Shown here: piece by piece, positions 36,579 to 46,500 of the stretch
How the letters are laid out: every line of letters starts with the position of its first letter
How positions within the stretch are numbered: position 1 is the first letter of the stretch
Assembly (NCBI GenBank): GCA_030295235.1
Contig: AP026167.1
Span: forward strand, 915,038 to 979,037
DNA: 64,000 bases
Source of the DNA: Fistulifera solaris
Taxonomy: Eukaryota > Bacillariophyta > Bacillariophyceae > Naviculales > Stauroneidaceae
Reading direction: 5' to 3'
Made by a program: the position numbers and the translations under genes
The notes under the pieces: model-generated
Told to the model about the DNA's origin: nothing
The model's input: only the letters and a program-made list of their open reading frames with translations
Database searches by the model: none

Positions 36579-37707
36579 ATGTGCGTCACCAATACAACCC
36601 ACCGTCGTGTTCCAGCAATCTCTTTGACCCAAGATCAGGTCCTCAATGCAGGACCATTAGCCCAGCGTCTCCTTGCCGGAGGATTCCCTTCAACTGTTCC
36701 TACTGGTGTTCAAAAGTCCTCGGATTATCCGCAGCAGCGAGTTGAATCCTGCTACCAGCCAAATGTTGAAAAGTCGCGCCCGAAACGCCGCCGCAAGCCC
36801 CAGAAACCGGGCAAGACAGCAAAGATGCACGATAGGCACTTTGTGATTCACAACTATCACGATCACGCAAATGATGATGACTATTTTGTAGAAGAAGAGC
36901 ATGAACGCCGTCGCGGAGGTGTTGCGGTCCCCTTTCCGAATAAGCTTCACGCCGTCCTTGACCAGGTAGAAGCTGATGGACTCTCTCATGTTATCTCCTG
37001 GCAGTCGCACGGTAGATGCTTCGTCATACATAACCCCCAAGAATTTGTTGAATACGTAATGCCGCGTTACTTTCGTCAATCCAAGTTGACGAGCTTTCAG
37101 AGACAGCTCAATTTGGTAAGTGTCTCTATCCTTCTCTTTTCCATTTTGTAACGCGCACGAGCTTACACGTTTTTGCCTTCAGTACGGATTCTCTCGACTG
37201 ACACGAGGGCCTGATGCTGGTGGTTATTACCACGAACTTTTTCTTCGAGGAAAAGTTAATCTTTGCTCGCGAATGCAGCGCACGAAAGTCAAGGGAACGA
37301 TGTTCAAAGCTGCATCTTCTCCCGAAAACGAACCTGACTTTTACACCATGGCTCCTGTTCGAGTCACACCTCAACATTCGGATGAAGAGGGTTCGTATGG
37401 AACGGACGGAGGCTATCAGCAACCGATATTGTATCAATCTCAGCAAGAAATGTTTGATCCTATGCCACTGCAACAGTATGAAGCTCTCCCTATGAACATG
37501 CTATTTGAGGCTAGTAGACCCGAAGTAGAGTACGGCCGTTTGACGGATCGTGTATTCGATGAGGCAGTGGATGAACTCTTCATGGACGTCTTCTCTGAGT
37601 CGAACATATCGGAGTTTGTGCAAGATTGGGATCCTACTGCTTCGGTGGAGCCAGACATTCAAGACGACGCTCAATTAGGATATCTTTTGGAGAAACTACT
37701 CGAATGA
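36579..37707 (+). CDS. HSF: Heat shock transcription factor (HSF)
   Basis: Exon 1 36579-37115, intron 37116-37182 (GTAAGT...TTCAG), exon 2 37183-37707; 354 residues. The start at 36579 has the context ACCATG. The DNA-binding domain (about residues 108-215) reads AVPFPNKLHAVLDQVEADG, HVISWQSHGRCFVIHNP, EFVEYVMPRYFRQSKLTSF, QRQLNLYGFSRLTRG, with the typical intron right after the recognition helix codons (QLNL|YGFSR). A basic cluster (RPKRRRKPQKPGKTAK, residues ~68-83) is a likely nuclear localisation signal. Only a weak coiled-coil region follows, and the acidic C-terminus (FDEAVDELFMDVFSESN...) looks like an activation region. Diatom genomes have expanded HSF families; this is one member with no frame break. 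Confidence 0.95.
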
Positions 37708-38091
37708 GCCCTCAATCAAATAAGAGATTAATTTTACGTATATAGCTTTTCCATCAAACTATCATAAAACGATATCTAGAGTCTAGAGTGCCAGAATCGA
37801 CATCACACGTGATGTCTCGGGTGATGCTTGATGATGATCTAGGCGCTGACTACGTTCGTCATTTTTCGTCCATGTTCGGGCCTCTTTTCAACGGAAAACG
37901 AAGCGTTATACCTTCATAAATGACGCGCTACTAGTGACTGAAAAATCAGTCAAGGCTTATTACCGCGTACCGCCTTACTTAGGTTGATTTTTCACGTTCT
38001 CTTCCTTTGCAGCTACGCAACGCGCAACATCTATCGTTCTTGTGTTCAAAACGATTGTGGTTTATTGATCCATTAACAAAGTTTCTTTACC
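37708..38091. other. Non-coding interval, eS25 promoter
   Basis: 384 bases between HSF and eS25. TCTAGAGTCTAGAGT near 37778 and several short inverted words; no gene. Confidence 0.6.
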
Positions 38092-38585
38092 ATGGTGAGT
38101 GTTGAAAGGCTTGAATTGTAGAAAGCTTACGACCTTCTGAGACAGTGGAAGCTATCAATATACTGACGAGAAACGCTTCTTGTCTTTCGAATTTGTCTCC
38201 TCATGTTATACTACGTTCTAATGTTATCGTCTTCTCGTTCTGTTTTACCGTAGCCGCCGAAAGTCCAGCAGAAATCGAAAGAACAAAAATGGCCGCCGCC
38301 ATGGCCGGTGGTAAGGGAAAGAAAAAGAAGTGGTCCAAGGGAAAAGCCCGTGATAAGGTAGACAACAAAGTTCTACTGTCAAAGGAGCAATTCGATCGCT
38401 TACATGAGGAAGTTCCTAAGATGAAACTTATCACAGTATCTGCTGTTGTTGAAAAACTGAAGGTGAACGGAGGTTTGGCTCGACGAGCTCTGCGTGACTT
38501 GGCTGAGGAAGGAAAAATCCGCCCCGTTTTGTTGTCTCGAGCACAGCAAATTTACACACGCAACGTTGCTGAAGATGACGAGTAA
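38092..38585 (+). CDS. RPS25: 40S ribosomal protein eS25
   Basis: The ATG at 38092-38094 is followed at once by a 159-base intron (38095-38253, GTGAGT...CCGTAG); exon 2 continues PPKVQQKSKEQK, the expected MPPK start of eukaryotic eS25. The body MAAAMAGGKGKKKKWSKGK, ARDKVDNKVLLSKEQFDRL, ITVSAVVEKLKVNGGLARRA, LLSRAQQIYTRN is the complete winged-helix protein, 111 residues. The frame slips at a five-A run (38285-38289) between these two parts; six A restores it. An intron right after the start codon is common in ribosomal protein genes. Function: small ribosomal subunit, near the exit site. Confidence 0.93.
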
Positions 38586-38829
38586 ATTAATTACCAAAAC
38601 CAGATAATAATAGCGCCCCTTCTTATTTCGTCCGCTAAGGTTTTGACTGATTTTTGTTATCGAGGAGTCGCCTTCCTCTTTTCTGAATGTGTTTGTCTAT
38701 TTATCGGATAACGAAAGTTATCCCTTTTTTAAACAATCTTCAGTTAACATGCAAGCACTACGACGGACCTAATCGTTACTGTTACAAAGAAGGAGAACGT
38801 AAGCCATTCAAAATGTTTTTTTAAGGAAA

Positions 38830-39546
38830 TCAATGACCAGGACCTTTCTTTCTAACCATTCCATTTACGGCATCACGGAGGGCGTGGCTAACTTTATCTC
38901 GAATTTCTTCCAATGGCAACTCAGTCCATGTGTTAGACCTACTTTGGTGTTTCATGAAACGGACAAGCCGAGAGCTGTCTTGCGCTCGGACAGATTCAAT
39001 GATAGAGTCGATTACAATGGATTTATCCATTCTTGTCTCCGCGTCGATGTATTCCTGGACAGATTCTTGTATGATCCGCCGAAAGCGCTGGTTGCCGGGA
39101 TGGCGAAAATATCGCTTTCCGCGCGAGCAAACAACATCATCGACAGTGGGAGGCAAACATATGGCTTGCTCCTCCAACGCCCCAACTTGATGTAGTGGAG
39201 TCTGGAGTTGTGACTTGGGCACATATTGTGCTTCCGATAAGGCAGAAAGGATAGAAAATTGGTTCAGGTCGTGCGCGTTGTATGAAATTTTCTGTTGTTC
39301 GATGACTGACGGTTGACACGTAGATGTCGAAAAGAATGGCAAGCTCTCAACAGTGTTTCCTTCCCGAGCTGCTGCGTTTTGTTCTGTTGTAGTCGACGAA
39401 CCACTTTGTAGGTTATTTGGGTATGAGCGAATCGGCGGATGCCCCAGTGATCTCGTACCATTATCGACATCCATCATCGTACTTGGAAGAAGTATAGGAT
39501 ACTTATCCAGAAAACTGGAACTGGCATTGCAGGACTTTACCATCAT
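38830..39546 (-). CDS. DUF6824-domain protein
   Basis: 238 residues. The C-terminal half matches the diatom-typical DUF6824 pattern: DVVCSRGKRYFRHPGNQRFR, RIIQESVQEYIDA, KSIVIDSIIESVRA, RLVRFMKH, WTELPLEEIRDKVSHALRDA. These domains (a variant of D[VI]LxGRGxxxxxHPGNxxFR) are widespread in diatoms; their function is unknown, with nucleic-acid or protein binding suggested. The N-terminal half is Ser/Thr/Gln rich. Two Met start codons are adjacent (39546, 39543). Convergent with eS25. No frame break. Confidence 0.82.
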   Translation of the reverse strand: MMVKSCNASSSFLDKYPILLPSTMMDVDNGTRSLGHPPIRSYPNNLQSGSSTTTEQNAAAREGNTVESLPFFSTSTCQPSVIEQQKISYNAHDLNQFSILSALSEAQYVPKSQLQTPLHQVGALEEQAICLPPTVDDVVCSRGKRYFRHPGNQRFRRIIQESVQEYIDAETRMDKSIVIDSIIESVRAQDSSRLVRFMKHQSRSNTWTELPLEEIRDKVSHALRDAVNGMVRKKGPGH

Positions 39547-41467
39547 CTTGTATTGTCCTTCGAGGGGCTAGCAGAAAATAAAGCAAAAAACGTGAGGAAA
39601 AAGATGCTGACGACGTTTATTGTTGAGGAGATGTTTCGTCGGAACATAAATGTAAAAAAAAAAGCAACGGATGTGGATGTTGGTGTGCCTGCATTCGGTG
39701 TTTTAGTTTTCCCGTTTCGGTATTTGGGTTTTCGGTACCGGTACCGGTACTGCTCGATTGACAACGTGTTTACTTATTGATTGATATTTTTTATTTGTTG
39801 TTTGTTGAATAATGTTAAATGCCTTGCGTTCGTGTAATTTCTACCGACTTGTCCCGCTCCTGACGTGGCTTGGGGAAGTTTGCGCTTGCGGCTTGCGCGG
39901 CCTGCAGGTAGTGCAGTTCGAAATTCTACGTAAATATTGACATTTGTCATCACAGTGTTCTGTGATTGCGATAGGCCGTTCCTAGTTCCTAACCTTTGTT
40001 GTCCGTAAGAATCGGAAGCGGGATTGCGCGTGGCGCGTAGTAACTACGGAGTAGTAATTACGTAGAAGAGTTAAGTTGTAATCTCGTTAATTATTACTCC
40101 GGTTTCGGCATTCGCCTTTCACCTTTCAACCCTAACAAAGAACCAAAAACGCCGCAAAGGTCCGCCCGTCCACCTATACAAAGTAGTCTACTATATAGTA
40201 GAAGAAAGAACAGACGGTAGTTTCACATCATCAAGAAAAGTTATGATTCTGGTGCCGAATTTCGGACTTAAGCATAGCATTGTTTAATTGTTGCTTGTCA
40301 TTTGTGATTGTGCGGCCTGACGAGAATTACTCCGTGCTCCGAGTTATCCACCAAGGCTGCGCCCACGAAGGACCTGGACAAACAGAAACTTTAATGCGAA
40401 TGGAACGACTTTCGGCTGGAATTACAATCCAAATCTCCTCGTGATGCGGTTGGAAGCCCTTAGGAACTATCCTGCATACACGGCGACTAGCTTTCTACAA
40501 TTGAAGCTCATACCCTCATATAGCATAGAGACAAAAGCATTCTCCATCTCCAGCATATTTTTTGAACGGATGAAGCAGGAATAATTCCTCCTTCGTGTCA
40601 TTAGCATCAACTACTGTCCATCTCTTTCTTGTGTTTGGTAGCTTGTTGCGCCATGATCTGCTTCAAGGCTTCAAGATACTTGTAGTTCATTTGTTGAGTT
40701 TATGGCTCTTGCACTTGGCATATTACCTGGTACTTGTACTTTTTACCATAGGTTAGGCTAGTTGACGCTGGACGCTGGACTGCTGGACTGCTGGACGTTT
40801 GGCTGTGCAATAACGATGATGCTTCAAAATAATGTTTTTCTAGTTTCTCTCTAGACTCTCTAGAGTATCCAGCATTTACTTCGTACTCCATATTCTACTC
40901 CGTAAATCTTAGATTTACCAACAGTCAACTTGTCAATTCACCGCTGCCCTTTTTCTTTTTTTTTTTCACGAAACCACAAACACTAAAATATTTATTTCTA
41001 ATTTCCTCAAGTCAGAATATAATTTTGACATTCGACTGAATTTCCATTTTTCGTTTCGTCTATCGCAAGCAAACAAATGGAGGGCTTAAATAATGATGAT
41101 CCTGGTTAGCGTGGCTGAGAACAAAGAGCGGCTTGATTGAAAGACCAGCGCACGTTTGGGAATCATCAAGTAACTCATAATTAATTACTATCGACTATCG
41201 GCGTAGTAGAGAGTAGAGGAAGATCAACTCGTGATTGACTGTCATCAGCTGCGGTACACTTTTGGCATACAAAGTATACCCGATAACCTTCTGCAGAGTA
41301 CTCTAGAGAGTGCTTTGTAGATAGCACGAGGGTGACCGAGAAAGAAGAATGAGGAATGGGAGGACGAGCTGCTTCATTTCGAATTTCGACGTTTTGCATT
41401 TGCCTCATTTGCATTTGATGCGGTGCATTTCAAGCGAGAAGCCGCATTTGCAGCATTAACCTTTTTC
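39547..41467. other. Non-coding interval
   Basis: Holds GGTACCGGTACCGGTAC at 39735-39750, TACCTGGTAC at 40724, tandem GGACGCT/GGACTGCT words at 40767-40796, and the promoter of deacetylase B. No gene supported. Confidence 0.6.
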
Positions 41468-43100
41468 ATGACGACGACAATAATCAAACGTCTTGTTTTC
41501 TTCTTTATCGTGATCAAATGGGCTCAAAGTCAACAGGTAAACGATTGAAAGAGTTTTTCATTTCGAAACGATTCCCTTCAATCGTCTTTCTCTCATCTTT
41601 TTTTACCATCAAAGGTTGTTGACTTCTTTCCTTTTTCCCGCCTACCCTTCAAAGATGTGATTCCGATTGAAGACACACCGCAGCTTATATCAATTACTTT
41701 CGATGATTCTGTGACGCCTTACGCTTCCTTTCTTTTTCGAAAATCGCTCGAACGAACGATCCTCATACGGGATGTCATTTGAAAGCGACTTTCTACGTTT
41801 CAATCGAAGGAACCAACACAAAATGCGAGTACGTCCAAGGCCTGCGACAGGGTGGACACGAAATTGCGACGCATACTCTCAATCATATAGGATTGCCGAA
41901 TATGACACAGATTCAGGGAGCCGTTGACTGGCTAGCTACACGTTGTGGAGTGCCAAGAGAAGAAATGAGAGGCTTTCGAACTCCATTTTTGAACTGGAAT
42001 GACAGCACTCTTCAGAATTTGCATCAACTTGGTTTTCTTTACGATTCTTCGATCGGGCCGGTCGATCATACGGAAAATCTGTTTGGAGGCAATCACACGT
42101 GGCCTTTCACACTCGAGCAAGCAAACATCAATCAATTTAAGACGGTGAAACCCGGAATCCAGCTTACTCCCGCTCCAGGACTCTGGGAGATACCCATGTG
42201 GTCTCTGTACGACAGCAGTAATCGAGCTGTCATCCCCATGGATTATCCGAATCCTAACGGAGCAAATACAGTCATCCCGAATCTAATCCATCCCAACTTT
42301 CTCAAGCATTACAACGGGAATCGGGCTCCGTTTGGACTATTCTTTCATGCGTCGTGGCTAGTAGCGAACGGAGATGCTTTTGCTACGTGGATTCAGAGCA
42401 TCATGGACACCTATGATGATGTCTTTTCGTTACATCCTACGAGATCTTGCAGTGGATGAAAAATCCCGTCCTGGCTTCGCAATATGTGCAAAGCTGTCCC
42501 AACCAGAGACTATGCTTCGCGCCCCGCAGCAACGGATGCCTCTTTGGGACCTTTAATGGAGTTACTTGTCAGTGCGATTGTACTCCACCTTACTGTCGAG
42601 GCCCCGACGGAGCTTGCACCGAATTCGCCAAATGCCCGACGCAGCCTGTTGCTCCTGTGCCTGCGCCGACACCGGTCAATGCTCCTGTTCCGGTACCAAC
42701 GCCGGTCAATGCCCCAGTTCCAGTACCAACGCCGGTCAATGCTCCAGTTCCAGTGCCCACGCCAGTCAATGCTCCAGTTCCAGTTCCAACGCCGGTCAAT
42801 GCTCCAGTTCCAGTTCCAACGCCGGTATCCGTTCCGGTTCCAGTTCCAACGCCGGTATCCGTTCCGGTTCCTGTGCCCACGCCCGTTGTTGCACCAGTTG
42901 GCCCTAGTCAATGCTGTCCAGCTGGTTTTTCCGGATACCGTGCCTTTGATGGATGCAAGGCATTTTATCGTTGCTTGAATGGAAACGTACTGAGTGGGTC
43001 GACGACTTATTGCGCGAGCGGTCTTCTCTTTGACGCCGCTCGATCCGTTTGTAACTGGGCACGAGCTGTTACGTCCTGCGTCGTGGATTCCTGCAATTGA
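41468..43100 (+). CDS. Secreted chitin deacetylase-like protein B with C-terminal chitin-binding domain
   Basis: Exon 1 (41468-41536) encodes signal peptide [20 protein letters not shown]; a 78-base intron (41537-41614) follows, at the same place as in paralogues A and C; exon 2 opens [20 protein letters not shown]. Catalytic motifs are intact: [27 protein letters not shown] linker of about seven [10 protein letters not shown]-like repeats leads to a cysteine-spaced module [38 protein letters not shown], recognised as a CBM14/peritrophin-A-type chitin-binding domain. Two T runs (41733-41737 and 42424-42427) appear one base short. Nearly the same protein as A in the catalytic half but with a different C-terminus. 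Likely deacetylates chitin it also binds. Confidence 0.92.
42655..42890 (+). repeat. 30-base tandem repeat encoding a Pro/Val linker
   Basis: A 30-base unit encoding [10 protein letters not shown] (later [10 protein letters not shown]) repeats about seven times between the catalytic and chitin-binding domains of deacetylase B. Confidence 0.9.
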
Positions 43101-43596
43101 TCATCGCAACTTTTATTGCCTATCGGAATGCATCCGTCGATACGCTTTTTCTGCTTGAAGCTAAAATGTTTTATAGATGTAGCCCCATTTTGCTAAACCA
43201 AACGAATAATTCGTAGGATGTTTCAAGCATGAACGAAATCTGGCTTTCTTTAGCTTGGTACAACGCAAGTGAAATTAATTTTTAGAAGGCTGCGGGTAAA
43301 AGATGAAATCCTTGCACGCGGCTCGTCAAGAAGGAGGTGATAAGAATGAGGAACATCAGGCTTGTCCGGAATACAATGTCGCCAAAGCCAGCGTTGTGGT
43401 CTTCTGGATACTGACGACCTGCTTGGTAACCCCCAATCAGAAAAGATGGGGCGTGTCATGATAGAATAGAGAGATTTCCGAGACCGAAGCATTTTCCCCA
43501 GCTTACGGAATTGCTCTATCTGTTTATCTTCTTTCTCCGCAAAAATATCTCCTTCCTCCGACGGAGAAAGCGACAAAAGGAGAGAAAGCGGCAAGA
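43101..43596. other. Convergent intergenic interval
   Basis: Between deacetylase B and the BRCA2 3' end. A minus-strand frame at 43250-43768 extends past the BRCA2 stop and could hold its true C-terminus if the last frame is shifted. Confidence 0.5.
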
Positions 43597-46500
43597 CTAA
43601 AGTTTGTATTTGCCCACACAAATCCACTTCCAAAAGAAGCTCTTTCGATGGAACAACATGCATACCGCAAATGTAACCCACAACCACATTAAACGAATTG
43701 CTACGACAGACTTCAAGTGAGCATACTGCTTGTAAGAGTCTAGACCTCCCCGCGGCGACTCGAACCACTTTCGTAATAATAGCTCGCGAGGCGATGGGGC
43801 AGCCACAAACGCTGAATCACTTGTATACCGTCCAATTAAACAAGTTCGCTGCATGTCGTAGCCAGCTATGATAACATTTTGAAAGGCAGCTACAGCAAAG
43901 ACGTTCTCCAGTAATGTGGATCGTGGTGAGTCGGTAACATCTCTGGTCAACCCGCATTTAAACTCGTTTAGAGCGACAGAATCTTCACCCATCAGCCGCA
44001 CAAATTTTCCGGATTCGTCTGATAGGAGAATGGACCAGCCAGAAGCTTGGTATTCAGCACTAAGCACTATCCCCACGATATTTTCCCGGAGAGGACACCA
44101 GGCAGTAGGTCGGTCGACCACCTGCTTCGACAAATTGACAAACAATCGGAAAAAGCTAGTAAAGCGCAACGTATCGCCGCAGTTTTTATGTGAGCCACAA
44201 TCAATACCGCGTTTACCATCTCTTAGAACACAACACGAGCCTCCAGAAAGTTGCAATAGTCCGTTAAAGCGAATCGGTTTCACTTCGGTATTTTTTACTC
44301 GTAACAGGGTGTTTTCCTTTATTTCGTCAAGTTGCTCCTCGTTGGGATTCCATATGGTCAGGATCGCATGTGTTTTATTAGAGTTTTGTAACAGATGGTC
44401 TTCTTGCGTTTGCACAAGGAGCCTAAGGAAAGACGTGCTAGGTACAGTCTCTTTACCAAGCTCGAAAAGCTTTTGCCCAATCTCCTTGAAAAGCTGATCA
44501 TGAAGCAAAGAAGATCGCTCCTGCGCCCACCTGTCGACAGTCTGTCTATCGTGGGTATTCAAGCCATCGTAAAAGTCAGACGGTGATGGATGGCACGTCA
44601 TTCTTTCCATACATCAGGCGCTGTGTCCTCGATACTCTTTGACTCGTCAGTTTGAATCTTTTAGTAACTCGGTTCTGTTCAGAAAACTTACCTTAAGACA
44701 TTGTTCGCGGAATGACTCAGAGAGCTCGTCGACAATATCCAGCTTCAGAGCTTCCGATATTCTTATTCTCTCGCTTTCTTCCTGTTCGGAAAGTACTCGT
44801 ACTAAACTGTCGTCTTGCTTGTGAAGAAACATCAAAGGGTCTCTTCGCAGCACCACCAGATCCATCAAAGGTACTCTTCCTCCCTTTTGAAGTAAATCGC
44901 GTGTACTTTTTACGCGTAGGAGGCCTTCATTCACCCCTGAGAATCTATTTGATACAAACCCAAGTTTGGCGTTCCACTTTGCTATCCGACAAGAATTCGC
45001 GTATAGTATCAAAGCTGGACTTTTTTCTTCATCAAAGCTGTCAAAAGAAGAATCTAAGGGATCAACTCCGTCGTCAAAGCCCCTAAGACTGGCGCCACTT
45101 ATCAATAGCTTTGTTCCGACCCGAATGCGCTCTTGTTGAATGAAACGTGTCAGCTGTAAATCGACAATCGCACGTGTAGCGTACCACCCGTCACTTAATT
45201 CAATCTCGGCACACTCACAAATCGTGCCTTCCCGAGATGATTTTGGTTTCAGCTGTGAAACGCAAAGAATCATTAATCGCTGGGATGGAATATCACGATT
45301 CAACACCGCGCGAAGTGGCGAGCGAAAATTATCCTTGTTCTCGCGGTCGTGGCGTTCTCGAAGTTTTTCGACAACGTGCGAATACAAAAGACAGCGTCGT
45401 GAAAGAAACGCGGCGAATCTCCTCTCAAAAGACGCCAGCGTCCAAGTTATCCACCGTAAATGATTGGCTAGCCATTTATCTGTCACGATGGACATTTTGC
45501 AGCCACGTCCAACCAACACCGCGCGAAAGTCGTCGAACGTTCCCAGATTATCTTCGTTGAAGTTATGGGTCTGCTGTAGTATGCATTTCGGTAGATACGA
45601 TTCTTTATCGTACCGAACTGATGGACCATTGGTACTATCGACACAAAGAACTACATGTGGAAGATCGATCAACGAAAGATCAATCGAGGAATTGGCCATA
45701 AGCCCCACTCTTTGTGCTTCCATGAATTTTGCAACAAGGTTGGATTCGTCTTGAGTCATCCTGATGGTTTCGTCTACAATGGGATTTGTGGCTGGTTTCA
45801 AATTTTGTGCAGAGTCTTGTCGACACAAAGCGTCCAATTGAGGCGGAGGAGGTGATGGACATAACGACACTCTTGCAACCATTCTTTTTTTTCGAGAGCA
45901 TGAGTCTTCAATAGGTGAAAGAGGGAGCACCCAAGGAGAGGGATCTGACTGCCTAAAGGGAGTGACAGGATTCGCAGATTTTTTCGGTGTGGAGGCGTAA
46001 CACGTACAAGGCAAGCGAACGCACACGTTGCATGACCATAAGCCGTGCTGATTATCGAGCTCACGAACAGTACGTTCAAACTCGAATTCATTGTGTCCAG
46101 GTACCGGAATAGCGTGAGACCTGTCGGTAGAACAAGAAAGGGGAGAATTCGCTGACGACTTGATACCATCATGGGAAATCCCTTCCGGCACGGAAGATAT
46201 GGATTGGTATGTCATCTTGTCAGAAGCGATGCGATTCGTCGCATTCTGAAAGAAAGATGTGGAATCGAGAGCAAGAGAAGGTGAATATTGTTCAACAGGC
46301 GGCGATGCCACAATCTGGCCAACATTACCCGCTAATATGTTCTTCGCATGCTTCAGAGCCCCTCCGATACCTTCACTATAGAGCCCGACCCAGCAGTAGC
46401 GAAAGCAGCAAAAGGAGATGACATGGAGGATCCCGCGTTATCCGACGACGGAATCGGAGGTGATCTCGAATCTTCATCGCAAAAGCGCCCGCCTTTCTTA

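Noticed and set aside
8893-42437. Programmed -1 frameshifting at the same site in deacetylases A and B
   Set aside because: The site sits in T runs but lacks a proper X-XXY-YYZ slippery heptamer, paralogue C reads through in frame, and identical one-base losses in runs occur in unrelated genes; sequence error or shared loss is simpler.
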